A DNA stretch of 64,000 nt from a virus: positions 1-64,000 of the IMG/VR virus record IMGVR_UViG_3300034073_001700; one strand, given 5' to 3'. A program made the position numbers and the translations under genes. Within the stretch, counting starts at the first letter, position 1, and the number at the start of each line of letters is the position of its first letter. This document shows positions 47,211 through 55,021 of this stretch, one piece after another. The notes beneath the pieces are model-generated. The model did no database searches, was not told where the DNA came from, and saw only the letters and a list, made by a program, of their open reading frames with translations.

Positions 47211-47481
47211 TGAGTTACCAGATAATCTAATTAAGTCTGTCCAAGCAGGTGTATCAGGTCTTGATATTATCCATGGTGAACTTAAGAACTGGATGTATGA
47301 AACAGAACAAGAACTAAATCCATTGCTGCAGCAATCAGAAGAGATTGGCTCAGATGAAGACTACTCAGATACAGAAGATAGACTATGGCTGTCAGGGTAT
47401 ATGGAGGCACTTGCAGATGTATACAATTTGACATATCAACTCTCATTTGCTATTATGGACAAGGAAAAGGAGCAAGAATGA
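47194..47481 (+). CDS. Small helical phage protein
   Basis: 95 residues. MKPKPNELPDNLIKSVQAGV, acidic middle, then RLWLSGYMEALADVYNLTYQLSF. Related in outline to the upstream 72-residue product (xWLxGxxxA..). GAAGGAG 6 nt before the ATG; overlaps both neighbours. Confidence 0.7.
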   Translation: MKPKPNELPDNLIKSVQAGVSGLDIIHGELKNWMYETEQELNPLLQQSEEIGSDEDYSDTEDRLWLSGYMEALADVYNLTYQLSFAIMDKEKEQE

Positions 47482-47822
47482 TTAAAGTAGATAACCTACA
47501 ATTAGTTGGCGAGTTTAATGTAGATAGCGGACAGGCTATCATTGGTGACCCATGCTATTTAGATAGTTGGAAGCCTTGGAATCAGGATACTGGTGAGGAG
47601 TTTGACGAGTATAAGAACCGTCAAGGCGAATACGGATATCTTGGTGCTTGTGAGGCTACCATTAGCAAAGGTCATGGCACATTAGGCATGGGAAGCGCAG
47701 TTGCTATTAGCACAGGCTATGGTGACGGTGTCTATCCAGTCTATGCACAACTTAATGATGATAACAGGGTAGCCCTTGTTGTTATCGATTTCACTGGCGA
47801 GTATCTAACAGAGGATAATTAA
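47478..47822 (+). CDS. Phage protein with a GDPCY motif
   Basis: 114 residues. LQLVGEFNVDSGQAIIGDPCYLDSW, YLGACEATISKGHGTLGMGSAVAI, then VYAQLNDDNRVALVVIDF. The IGDPCY motif marks a common uncharacterised phage family with a beta fold. Coupled by ATGA overlap, AAAGGAG upstream. Confidence 0.75.
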   Translation: MIKVDNLQLVGEFNVDSGQAIIGDPCYLDSWKPWNQDTGEEFDEYKNRQGEYGYLGACEATISKGHGTLGMGSAVAISTGYGDGVYPVYAQLNDDNRVALVVIDFTGEYLTEDN

Positions 47823-47823
47823 T

Positions 47824-48180
47824 ATGGGAGCACGTTGTACATTCGTTTTTAAACAGTCCAAAAACCAGGCTGTGGCCTTATACAGTCACTGGGGTGAGGA
47901 TACCATGTATGAAGACCTGGCAGCAGCATTACAGCATGCAGCGCCACGTAAGGGTGATGAGTCATACTACACCCGCATGGCTGTTAGTTACCTCCTGAAG
48001 GACGACCTTCTGGATGAGTTACACTACGGTCTCTATGCATGCAATCCCAAAGACCTTGGATTCATGGACCACCCAATCGTAATCGACTTAACTGACAGTA
48101 CTGTTACAGATGACACTGGTACCCACAGTATTGATGAATTTATTAATTACCATGGCTTAGTGGCGACGGCCACTTCATAA
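47824..48180 (+). CDS. Phage protein, unknown
   Basis: 118 residues: MGARCTFVFKQSKNQAVALYSHWGED, then YLLKDDLLDELHYGLYACNP and HPIVIDLTDSTVTDDTG. The ALYSHWGE motif and the following helices occur in several uncharacterised phage proteins. Last gene of the operon. Confidence 0.72.
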   Translation: MGARCTFVFKQSKNQAVALYSHWGEDTMYEDLAAALQHAAPRKGDESYYTRMAVSYLLKDDLLDELHYGLYACNPKDLGFMDHPIVIDLTDSTVTDDTGTHSIDEFINYHGLVATATS

Positions 48181-48205
48181 AAGAGGGTTGGGTCCCCTCT
48201 TCAAT

Positions 48206-48247
48206 GGGGCGTGAGTAACTTGCCACTTGCGCCCCTCTATCTTTTTT
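48206..48247 (+). terminator. Hairpin terminator overlapping a promoter
   Basis: GGGGCG (48206-48211) pairs with CGCCCC (48230-48235), then TCTATCTTTTTT. A smaller hairpin (AAGAGGG/CCCTCTT, 48181-48201) precedes it. The next -35 (TTGCGC, 48227-48232) lies in its right arm. Confidence 0.65.
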
Positions 48248-48255
48248 GATACAAT
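48227..48255 (+). promoter_or_regulatory. Early promoter, TTGCGC-N17-TACAAT
   Basis: -35 48227-48232, -10 48250-48255, TGA before the -10. Drives the 48271 gene (AGGAGG). Confidence 0.6.
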
Positions 48256-48270
48256 CCAATAGGAGGAACT

Positions 48271-48516
48271 ATGAGTTATAGAATTAGAAGCAAACCTGAG
48301 AATACCAAAGAAATAGCATACGCAGGTAGATTTGCCAAATTGCTTACTGAGGACATGGGGCTCAATTTGGAGGCTGTTGGCTTTCACATTGTCCGTAATC
48401 ACCCTGTCATTGTGGCACGGCGTTTAGATGTCATGGCCTTGACAGCAGGCGAGGAGTATGATAAACTTATGGTAGAGTATTTAGGAGAAAATCATGCCAA
48501 TCAGTATGTCAGATAA
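48271..48516 (+). CDS. Small phage protein, unknown
   Basis: 81 residues: ENTKEIAYAGRFAKLLTEDMG, then AVGFHIVRNHPVIVARRLDVM. AGGAGG before the ATG. Overlaps the next gene by 23 nt. Confidence 0.7.
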   Translation: MSYRIRSKPENTKEIAYAGRFAKLLTEDMGLNLEAVGFHIVRNHPVIVARRLDVMALTAGEEYDKLMVEYLGENHANQYVR

Positions 48517-48781
48517 ATGTGGGATCTTGGGTCAGTTCTGGTTTCAGTTCAGAGATGACGAAAATCTCAAGAGTTTCATTGAGTATAACGATGTTGGTCT
48601 GCCATTAGGATGGTTTATTGCTTCTGGTTTGGTAACTGGCAGTGATCTGGCTGATGACTACATTATTGAAACCTTCAATCATTTTCTTGCTGCCTTAGAG
48701 GTAACAGAGGAAGAGGTTGAGGGTGCTACTAATCTTGATGAAGTCCTTGCTATCGTAGCAGAGAAAAAAGAAGAACTATAA
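48494..48781 (+). CDS. Small phage protein, unknown
   Basis: 95 residues: CGILGQFWFQFRDDENLKSF, YNDVGLPLGWFIASGLV, then an acidic helical end. TTAGGAGAAAATC before the ATG. The GLPLAxxxA-type stretch is common among small phage proteins, function unknown. Confidence 0.7.
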   Translation: MPISMSDKCGILGQFWFQFRDDENLKSFIEYNDVGLPLGWFIASGLVTGSDLADDYIIETFNHFLAALEVTEEEVEGATNLDEVLAIVAEKKEEL

Positions 48782-49108
48782 AAATCTCAGCCCTAACGGG
48801 CGCCTAGAGGATATTTGTATATAAAACCATCAAACCATTTTTACGAATGTATTACGAACCATTACCAAATTTTTCCTGAAAGTTTATTACGATCCAAACC
48901 ATAATATCCCCAAACCTTCTATCATAATATTTTTGTTTTGTCAAACCATCAAACCATAGTGTATGATTGTATCTCTATGTATTGTACTAGATGTATTACG
49001 ATCTCTTCTTCTATACCCCGCCGTTTTTGCGGGGGCTTTTAAAAAAGATTAAGAACGCCGATTTCTTCCCCCCCTCAGAAGTTATCAAACCAGGGTTATA
49101 ATGTATAT
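48782..49108. repeat. Non-coding repeat field, part 1
   Basis: No gene. AT-rich, with ATTACGANCY at 48851, 48886 and 48995 and many AAACCAT copies (48823 to 48960). It also holds a CCTAG site (48803) and the GC hairpin at 49016. Confidence 0.7.
49016..49040 (+). terminator. GC hairpin terminator
   Basis: CCCCGC (49016-49021) pairs with GCGGGG (49029-49034), then GCTTTT. Ends rightward transcripts before the 49109 gene. Confidence 0.65.
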
Positions 49109-49303
49109 ATGAGTCCAGGACGCTTTAGCCAACTATCAAAAGAAGAATGGAAAGCATTTGATAAGGATATGAAGGTTTTGACGGGTATGTTATATACCGT
49201 TACTACTTGGCCATTGAAGCCCTTTATTCCTGCCCTGCGAAAAAAGGCGGGGACAGATAAAAAACATTACGAACCTCTATATAATCCCCCTATAGATCAA
49301 TAA
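49109..49303 (+). CDS. Small protein inside the repeat field
   Basis: 64 residues: FSQLSKEEWKAFDKDMKVLTG, WPLKPFIPALRKKAG, then HYEPLYNPPIDQ. Leaderless: TATAAT (49097-49102) ends 6 nt before the ATG. Its 3' end carries one ATTACGAACC repeat. Function unknown. Confidence 0.65.
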   Translation: MSPGRFSQLSKEEWKAFDKDMKVLTGMLYTVTTWPLKPFIPALRKKAGTDKKHYEPLYNPPIDQ

Positions 49304-49690
49304 CAAACCATATTTCCTGGTTTTCTGGTTTTTTAAAACATTTTAAAAAGTATTACGAACTTATTGGAATTTTTCCTGGATATTTGGCAATTTTCATCCA
49401 AAAATAGATTACGAGCCTATTGACAAACCATGGTTTTGGATGTATAATGCCCAAACCTTGATACAATGGTTTGACAGATATGGGGGATATGTGGTATAAG
49501 GATACAATGGTTTGGGATATAGGGTTTGATAGATAGATCAATTTGTCCCCGCCCATTACGAGCCGCCCTATAGAAAACGTTCCATCCTCCACTATCCTCC
49601 ACTTCACTCCACTTTACGACTATATAGAAATAATATCAGTAAGATTTTTATATTACCAATAGTTGACAATTACTTATCAAAATGGTATTC
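49304..49690. repeat. Non-coding repeat field, part 2
   Basis: About 390 bp with no gene. ATTACGANCY at 49352, 49408 and 49555 (and 49266 just upstream), AAACCAT/ATGGTTT in both orientations, including a palindromic AAACCATGGTTT near 49425, and GATACAATGGTTTG twice (49460, 49501). CCTCCACT repeats near 49588-49612. This looks like iterons of an origin or a partition site. Confidence 0.7.
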
Positions 49691-49697
49691 TTTTTAT

Positions 49698-50075
49698 ATG
49701 GAAAACATAGACTTTGGATCATTTGATATAACATTTTCTAACATAATGTTCTATTTAGGCGCATTATTATTTTTTTATTTTGCATTTATTTCAAAAGCAA
49801 ATGATTGGTCCACCCTAAAGGGATTTGGAAGATTTTGTGTATCTGCTTGGACCATAGCCTCATTGATTAAATTAATAAGAACTCAGACAACAGTCATAGA
49901 TGTTATAGATTGGACCCTTATTATGTTTATGGCCTCTTACTTAGTAGCAATTATATTTAAGGCTATACATAAAACTGCTGTAGAGAATGCTGAAGAACAG
50001 TTAAAAATATTAGAACAAGAAGAGGCAGATAAAGAACTAATTCGGCAGGCTGCTAAAAAGATTATTCAAGGATAA
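49698..50075 (+). CDS. Small membrane protein, three spans
   Basis: 125 residues. Spans near 14-32 (NIMFYLGALLFFYFAFIS), 47-60 and 72-90 (WTLIMFMASYLVAIIFKAI), then a charged coiled-coil tail. Promoter TTGACA (49662) -N17- TATTCT; the ATG is 6 nt past the -10, so leaderless. Function unknown. Confidence 0.75.
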   Translation: MENIDFGSFDITFSNIMFYLGALLFFYFAFISKANDWSTLKGFGRFCVSAWTIASLIKLIRTQTTVIDVIDWTLIMFMASYLVAIIFKAIHKTAVENAEEQLKILEQEEADKELIRQAAKKIIQG

Positions 50076-50128
50076 ACCTGTGGATAAACATACTTGCCAA
50101 ACCTCTGTATTCATGGTATCCTGAAAGA

Positions 50129-50569
50129 ATGAACAAACCATTTAGCCCTACCCTATATGCCATAAATGATGATGCCAAGGTCTTGGTCATTGACTATCTA
50201 CAAGCGAATGGATTTTTGGCAAAGGTAAATCCAGATGACTATGGCATTGATCTGTTAGCCAAACATATTGAAACTAACAATAGGTATGAATTTGAGGTAG
50301 AGGTTAAGCATAACTGGAAGGGTGAAAGGTTTCAGTATCCAACCCTACATTTTCCAGGTAGAAAACAAAAGTTTATTAAGAATTCTCCACATACAGTATT
50401 CTTTATCTTAAATCACGAAAGAACTCATGCATATTGGGTAGATGGAACAACCCTATCTACTTGTCCCATAGTTACTAAAAATACAATCTATACCAAGAAT
50501 GAGCAGTTTATCGAGGTATCCATAAACAAATGCAAACTTATAGATTTGAGTAAAAATCTAACACTTTAA
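50129..50569 (+). CDS. PD-(D/E)XK nuclease-like protein
   Basis: 146 residues. VIDYLQANGFLAKVNPDDYGIDLLAKH, then YEFEVEVKHNWKG: an Asp then E-x-E-x-K, the metal-binding core of restriction-type nucleases. Later strands (VFFILNHERTHAYWVDG) also fit. Size suits a small resolvase or host-DNA nuclease. Leaderless behind TTGCCA-N17-TATCCT. Confidence 0.65.
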   Translation: MNKPFSPTLYAINDDAKVLVIDYLQANGFLAKVNPDDYGIDLLAKHIETNNRYEFEVEVKHNWKGERFQYPTLHFPGRKQKFIKNSPHTVFFILNHERTHAYWVDGTTLSTCPIVTKNTIYTKNEQFIEVSINKCKLIDLSKNLTL

Positions 50570-50586
50570 CAGGTTATAATGGGTGT

Positions 50587-51114
50587 ATGGATATCGAAAC
50601 CATAAAAAACGCAGGGTACATAGTAAAACCAAATCACTTTGAGGTCAAAACCGATTGGCCAACAGTATTAGACCTTATATACAAAAACTCAGACAATACC
50701 AAGACTAATGGTAGAGACCTGTGGATAAAGATAAAAGATCGTAGACCATTTGGCCACATACCTGACCTTAGAGATTTTTGTCATCAATTAAATAAAGACT
50801 TTGAATCAAAATATATTGAAGGCTGTGACTTTAACAAAGATTGGGACAAACCATGTAGTTGTTTTGGTATCTGGCATATAGATGGACCAGTTGTATCTTT
50901 GTCCAATATCCACATAAGCAAGCATAAGGATATTAAAATAGCAGCCTATATTCAAATCTTGGGAAACTCTTTTTGGAAACTTAATGATAACAAAACCATA
51001 ACCCTAAAGCCATCTGATGTTATTTTTCTAAATAAGGATATAGAACATGAGGTTTGGGGAGAAGGTCCAAGGTTTGGTGTATTGTTGTTTGCTATGGATA
51101 AGAAGACTAAGTAA
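50587..51114 (+). CDS. Cupin/JmjC-like Fe(II) oxygenase candidate
   Basis: 175 residues. WHIDGPVVSLSNIHIS holds H-x-D and EHEVWGEGPRFGVLLFAM a later His plus Arg; between them lie beta strands typical of the double-stranded beta-helix. It differs from the prolyl-hydroxylase-type copies. TATAAT ends 6 nt before the ATG. Substrate unknown. Confidence 0.65.
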   Translation: MDIETIKNAGYIVKPNHFEVKTDWPTVLDLIYKNSDNTKTNGRDLWIKIKDRRPFGHIPDLRDFCHQLNKDFESKYIEGCDFNKDWDKPCSCFGIWHIDGPVVSLSNIHISKHKDIKIAAYIQILGNSFWKLNDNKTITLKPSDVIFLNKDIEHEVWGEGPRFGVLLFAMDKKTK

Positions 51115-51145
51115 TACTTCTATAGGGGATGATGGGGTATATTCT

Positions 51146-51973
51146 CTATACCGCCCCAAATTTCTCCTTGTATCCCCAAATACCCCTAAACTCTCTATCT
51201 TCTGGTTTAAAACCACCTGTAACGGCATGGGCTAACTTAAACATATCTGGTATTACCAGATCCCCTTGTTGCCACTTATGGACAATACGGATATCCTCAT
51301 TGTTCCATATAATATCTTCGATCTTTCTAATTACCGCCTCAAAATATGATAGGTTGTCCTCAGTTGGCACTTGACCCTTATAGGACACAAGCCTGACTAT
51401 ATATGGTTTGGGCAAAATAGTAAATCTGATAATTGGTTTTCCTGTTAGCCAGTGTTCTGCCACAATAGGGTAATCATCTGCAAAGTTTAAATTAGCACTT
51501 GCAAAACCATGTTCCAACTGTGGACCCTTAATAAAATCTGGTTCGGTGATTCTGCTATTTAAAAGAAAATCTTTTTCATCATCTGTGAGCATCTCAAATA
51601 CTACATTAGTATCTACAAAGTATGTCTTGCCATTCTCATTGTTTGTCTTGAAGTTATACATATTCCAAGTAGAGCCTACGATAGGATTAATATAATATGT
51701 GTGCTCTACATGCCACTCTACAATAATATCATCTGGGCCAGAGACCACCTCTGACTTCCGCTCATGATTTTCTATGTACTTACTTTCATCATTCATGAGA
51801 TACCAGCCAAAGGACTCACCTAATTTTTGAGCAAAATCAAACTGTTCCTTTTCGGTTAGGTTGGCATTTCTAAAGCATATGACAGAATCACTAATAAGTT
51901 TATCTTTATAGTAGTTGGCATTTTCTAATACTTGGTCAACACCAGGAAACTCTACAGGTTCTACGTATATCAT
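51146..51973 (-). CDS. TauD/TfdA-family dioxygenase-like protein
   Basis: 275 residues. EWHVEHTYY sits where TauD has W-H-x-D/E, so H-V-E; distal HAVTGGFKPEDREFRGIWGYKE gives the last His and the 2OG-binding Arg. VICFRNANLTEKEQFDFAQKLG is the usual N-terminal strand-helix. TauD enzymes hydroxylate small acids such as taurine or gamma-butyrobetaine analogues. Start behind GGAGTAAT. Confidence 0.78.
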   Translation of the reverse strand: MIYVEPVEFPGVDQVLENANYYKDKLISDSVICFRNANLTEKEQFDFAQKLGESFGWYLMNDESKYIENHERKSEVVSGPDDIIVEWHVEHTYYINPIVGSTWNMYNFKTNNENGKTYFVDTNVVFEMLTDDEKDFLLNSRITEPDFIKGPQLEHGFASANLNFADDYPIVAEHWLTGKPIIRFTILPKPYIVRLVSYKGQVPTEDNLSYFEAVIRKIEDIIWNNEDIRIVHKWQQGDLVIPDMFKLAHAVTGGFKPEDREFRGIWGYKEKFGAV

Positions 51974-51974
51974 A

Positions 51975-52346
51975 TTACTCCTTTTTGGCTGTGCAAGGTT
52001 CGTCTACTTTATGGGCTACATATGCTCCACATTTGCATGATGTTGTTGTACACTGGCAGTCCCAGGTTCTTGTTTGCTTGTCTGGTTCATCATTAATAAC
52101 ATCACATGGCTCATTTGCTGGATGGGTTATATAGTCTCCACATGGACAAAATCCAGGTGCATCGTTACAAACACTACGATCAATGGGTTCGTATACACCT
52201 AAATGTGTTGGAAAGGGAAGTTTATTTTTATTTTCTTTTGTAACCTGAGTAAACTTATTACCCTCACAAATATGACATATCAAGCCCTCATCTGTTTCTA
52301 AGGTAAAATGATTGCCACATTTATCACATCTATATAGATTTTCCAT
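51975..52346 (-). CDS. Cys-rich zinc-ribbon protein
   Basis: 123 residues. RCDKCGNHF and LICHICEGN form a first ribbon; APGFCPCGDYITHPANEPC and CKCGAYVAHKVDEPC are two repeats of one motif, with CQC between. Leaderless: TATACT (52354-52359) 7 nt before the ATG. One base separates it from the TauD-like gene. Function unknown. Confidence 0.75.
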   Translation of the reverse strand: MENLYRCDKCGNHFTLETDEGLICHICEGNKFTQVTKENKNKLPFPTHLGVYEPIDRSVCNDAPGFCPCGDYITHPANEPCDVINDEPDKQTRTWDCQCTTTSCKCGAYVAHKVDEPCTAKKE

Positions 52347-52466
52347 TATCTTTAGTATATCAGATAGGGCGATATATGATATATTAACCCCTATTGCTCG
52401 TTTAGAGCATAGGAGGGTGTTTATTTCTATTTACCGCCGAACTCAAAGCCTGCTATAATTGAACAT

Positions 52467-53222
52467 ATGAATGATAACCTATCCATCGCCGAACTTCAAG
52501 AAATTTGGGAACCCCGCAAAGAATACATAGAAAAAGATCTTTGGGTAATACGAAACTTTTTGACCGAAGAAGAGTTAGTTTTGCTTAATAAAGAGGCCAA
52601 CGAACCAGAAGGTTGGTATACCACAATGAGGTCACCATACGGAGGCAACACAAAGAATAAATTTATTGGTTATATTCCAGAGTATAATGAAAATGGAGAT
52701 ATGCTCGTTCCAGGTCCAGGCTCAAAATGGCATGGACAGATCCAAGACGTTATGTCTGTTATTGAAAAAAGAATAGAAGCCGTAGTCCCTAAATATTTTG
52801 GTGGAGCAGGAGCACTTCAATCATTCTTTGAAGTTCCTGACGAGCAAATCATGGCAGAACTTGGAAGAATACCAGATTACGCTATGGGGTGGCACTATGA
52901 AAGAGATCATGAAGATGATGAAGAAACACAAAAAACTATTGTTGAACATTCTAAAACTCAGGGCAAGCAAATACTTAGCGAAGGTAAAATATCAGCATCA
53001 TTTAATGTTTATATAAATGATAATTTTGATGGCGGTATATTAGAGTTCCAAAATAAAGATTATGTTATAAAACCAGAAGTTGGAATGTTAGTTAATATTC
53101 CTATATACAAGGAGTTTATGCATAGAGTTACAAAGGTTACTAATGGCAACAGACATACGATTTATGGAAGATGTTGGGATACCCCAAATGGCAAATACTT
53201 TTCAACGAATGAAGATTGCTAA
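52467..53222 (+). CDS. Fe(II)/2OG oxygenase (copy I)
   Basis: 251 residues. N-terminal DLWVIRNFLTEEELVLLNKEA, GWYTTMRSPYGGNTKN are shared with the 59005 product. The iron site reads WHYERD, H-x-E rather than H-x-D, then core FNVYINDNFDGGILEF and distal H in MHRVTKVTNGNRHTIYG with Arg. The Glu replacement may lower activity. Leaderless: TATAAT 7 nt upstream. Overlaps the next gene by a base. Confidence 0.85.
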   Translation: MNDNLSIAELQEIWEPRKEYIEKDLWVIRNFLTEEELVLLNKEANEPEGWYTTMRSPYGGNTKNKFIGYIPEYNENGDMLVPGPGSKWHGQIQDVMSVIEKRIEAVVPKYFGGAGALQSFFEVPDEQIMAELGRIPDYAMGWHYERDHEDDEETQKTIVEHSKTQGKQILSEGKISASFNVYINDNFDGGILEFQNKDYVIKPEVGMLVNIPIYKEFMHRVTKVTNGNRHTIYGRCWDTPNGKYFSTNEDC

Positions 53223-53470
53223 TGGCGAATAAAAGAATTTTACAAGATGGAACAGAGGTGCCATCATACGATCATCCAATTGATCTTATAATTCATACTA
53301 AAGCACCTGCCAAATGGAAATTAATTGATCTTGAAACAGGTCAAGAATATATTGGGTCTGAAATAACCCATCCATCATTTGGAGAACTTCTAAGGCAAAA
53401 GGTTATGGAGTGTAAAATAGGTTCATGGAAAAAAACAAAAGGGAGACAAAGTGAATCAAATAGTATTTAA
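53222..53470 (+). CDS. Small phage protein, unknown
   Basis: 82 residues: RILQDGTEVPSYDHPIDLII, then WKLIDLETGQEYIGSEITHPSFGELL and KIGSWKKTKG. Looks like a small beta-rich partner; its start overlaps the stop of copy I (TAATG). Confidence 0.68.
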   Translation: MANKRILQDGTEVPSYDHPIDLIIHTKAPAKWKLIDLETGQEYIGSEITHPSFGELLRQKVMECKIGSWKKTKGRQSESNSI

Positions 53471-54041
53471 TTCTTTTCCAAGATCTGGAAATGTATATTC
53501 TGGACATTGCTATCCTGCATTTATAAATGGTATGTATGCTACTGTTCATATACCAGAAATTTTTAGTGTAGAGGAGATTGACAATATAACCATTTTTAGA
53601 AAACCAGAAGATGCTATATCCTCTCTTATTAATAAACAATTTGAGTACGCCCCTCCTGGAACTAATATACATATATCTGGAATGACAAGTGCGATAGATG
53701 AAAACATAAAGTTATATCGCCAATACATGGAATATGCAGCCAAATACAAAGATATTGTCTATATAGGTAAGTTTGATGATCTGATTAATAATACCGTTTC
53801 ACATTTTGAAAATGTTTCTAAATGGTTTGAAAGACCTTTGATTGCTGGCTATAAAGAAAGGTTTGAGAATATTTCTTTTAATGGTAAATTGTGGGAGGAT
53901 AGGCATGATGGTCATGTACCAAGACCTAAAGATGAGACTCGACTTAAAATTGAGTCAGAAGTCGCCAAACTAAACAACATTCAGAAGTTAAATAAAGATT
54001 ACGAAGACTTTATAGCGGAGTATGCTACCAAGGTAGACTAA
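53451..54041 (+). CDS. Sulfotransferase-like protein (1)
   Basis: 196 residues, GTG start with GGGAGA. NSFPRSGNVYSG near the N-terminus is the 5'-phosphosulfate loop of PAPS-dependent sulfotransferases, and IFRKPEDAISSLIN matches the RxPxxxxxSxxxx 3'-phosphate region. Would transfer sulfate from PAPS to a sugar or protein. Short for the family (usual 250-300), so it may be a minimal form. Confidence 0.7.
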   Translation: MNQIVFNSFPRSGNVYSGHCYPAFINGMYATVHIPEIFSVEEIDNITIFRKPEDAISSLINKQFEYAPPGTNIHISGMTSAIDENIKLYRQYMEYAAKYKDIVYIGKFDDLINNTVSHFENVSKWFERPLIAGYKERFENISFNGKLWEDRHDGHVPRPKDETRLKIESEVAKLNNIQKLNKDYEDFIAEYATKVD

Positions 54042-54042
54042 T

Positions 54043-54204
54043 ATGAAACAGTCGAATGAGCAAAAATCTCAATCTGGTCGTAAGCGGTATGAAAAAAATA
54101 AGGATCGCCTGTCAGATAAACCATCCATGTCCAAGCAAGAGCGCTGGGAAGCCCGTGAAAGGCTAAGAATAATCTCACAGGCTTTATCAAAAGACCCCCT
54201 ATAA
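54043..54204 (+). CDS. 53-residue basic microprotein
   Basis: MKQSNEQKSQSGRKRYEKNK, then SKQERWEARERLRIISQALS. Very basic; a nucleic-acid or partner-binding peptide is plausible. Follows the sulfotransferase gene by one base. Confidence 0.62.
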   Translation: MKQSNEQKSQSGRKRYEKNKDRLSDKPSMSKQERWEARERLRIISQALSKDPL

Positions 54205-54212
54205 TTATCTAT

Positions 54213-54365
54213 ATGCTATCTCATGAATCAAAGGTTGATATTATTGCTGATATTATTTCTGACTACCTTAAGGGCAAGCATAAGGATAAGATCGCTAAAG
54301 ATTTAGCAGAACAAATAATAGAGGCATTGGACGAAGAGCCTCCAAGTTGGTATACTCATGGGTAA
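54213..54365 (+). CDS. 50-residue microprotein
   Basis: MLSHESKVDIIADIISDYLKG then KIAKDLAEQIIEALDEEP, two helices. Leaderless: TATAAT (54200-54205) 7 nt before the ATG. Overlaps the next gene. Confidence 0.62.
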   Translation: MLSHESKVDIIADIISDYLKGKHKDKIAKDLAEQIIEALDEEPPSWYTHG

Positions 54366-54468
54366 ACTTACCTTAAATATATTATGTCATAAGTGTGGGG
54401 TCATGTTTACTGTTTCTGTCGATACCCCGAATCTTATACAGCAATGTCCAAGATGCTATAATAAATAG
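54358..54468 (+). CDS. 36-residue zinc-ribbon microprotein
   Basis: C-x2-C in NILCHKCGVMF and C-x2-C in QQCPRCYNK: minimal zinc ribbon. Overlaps the upstream gene by 8 nt and touches the next. Confidence 0.65.
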   Translation: MGKLTLNILCHKCGVMFTVSVDTPNLIQQCPRCYNK

Positions 54469-54588
54469 ATGGATAAAGTAAAATGTTATTATTGTGATAA
54501 CGAGGCAAAGTATACTCAGCCAGGACAAACCACTGGTAAGATTATTGATGTATGCGAAAAACACTTTACCTTTAAACATTGGGGATAG
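54469..54588 (+). CDS. 39-residue Cys/His microprotein
   Basis: KCYYCDNEAKYTQPG then VCEKHFTFKHWG: C-x2-C plus C-x2-H, probable zinc site. Leaderless: TATAAT within the end of the upstream gene, 6 nt before the ATG. Confidence 0.68.
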   Translation: MDKVKCYYCDNEAKYTQPGQTTGKIIDVCEKHFTFKHWG

Positions 54589-54596
54589 GAGATATC

Positions 54597-54698
54597 ATGG
54601 CGATTGATACTAAAGAATGGTCTAAGGAAACAAAGCAAAAGATTGTTATTTCTGTTATGATCATTGCTGCAGCAGCCGTATTTTTTGTACTTATCTAA
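54597..54698 (+). CDS. 33-residue membrane microprotein
   Basis: Basic start then IVISVMIIAAAAVFFVLI span. AGGAGATATC before the ATG. Confidence 0.58.
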   Translation: MAIDTKEWSKETKQKIVISVMIIAAAAVFFVLI

Positions 54699-54717
54699 TA
54701 CTAATCAGTAACATTAA

Positions 54718-54852
54718 ATGGAGGTAAAATACTCCATTGTGCATACTGTTCATTCTATGTGGCTTAGTGTAGAAACGGTTGTAGTTGATGATGTTTCATA
54801 TACCCGCACATCGTGCGCCAGATGTGGATATCATTCACTTCGGCCAAGTTGA
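54718..54852 (+). CDS. 44-residue microprotein (start unsure)
   Basis: VKYSIVHTVHSMWLSVETVV then SCARCGYHSLRPS, with one C-x2-C. The ATG lies in the arm of a 7-bp hairpin (AATGGAG/CTCCATT, 54717-54738). Weak ribosome site, so reality is uncertain. Confidence 0.5.
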   Translation: MEVKYSIVHTVHSMWLSVETVVVDDVSYTRTSCARCGYHSLRPS

Positions 54853-54913
54853 CTGCAACGGCCACGCTTCCGCCAAACTTTACAAACAGTCGTTTTTGCT
54901 GTATAATAAAAGT

Positions 54914-55021
54914 ATGTCACAAAAAATTGTAATATGTACAATATGTAAAAAAGAAATAGAGGTGCGCTCTGGCATTTTTGCACATGATACACTTAATAGG
55001 CATATGAAGGAGCATAAGTGA
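54914..55021 (+). CDS. 35-residue zinc-finger-like microprotein
   Basis: VICTICKKEIEVRSGIFAHDT then LNRHMKEH: C-x2-C and late His pair like a C2H2 finger. Leaderless: TATAAT (54902-54907) 6 nt before the ATG; a farther ATG upstream is rejected. Confidence 0.66.
   Translation: MSQKIVICTICKKEIEVRSGIFAHDTLNRHMKEHK

Noticed and set aside
48823-48960. CRISPR array from the AAACCAT repeats
   Set aside because: Repeats are only 7-10 bp, unevenly spaced and in both orientations; no spacer-like units or cas genes.
49353-49607. Minus-strand frames in the repeat field
   Set aside because: They read through the AAACCAT/ATTACGA repeats and have no start signals; better explained as non-coding repeats.
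50079-50728. Further DnaA boxes (TGTGGATAA at 50079 and 50720)
   Set aside because: Single copies far apart, one inside a gene; likely chance in AT-rich DNA.
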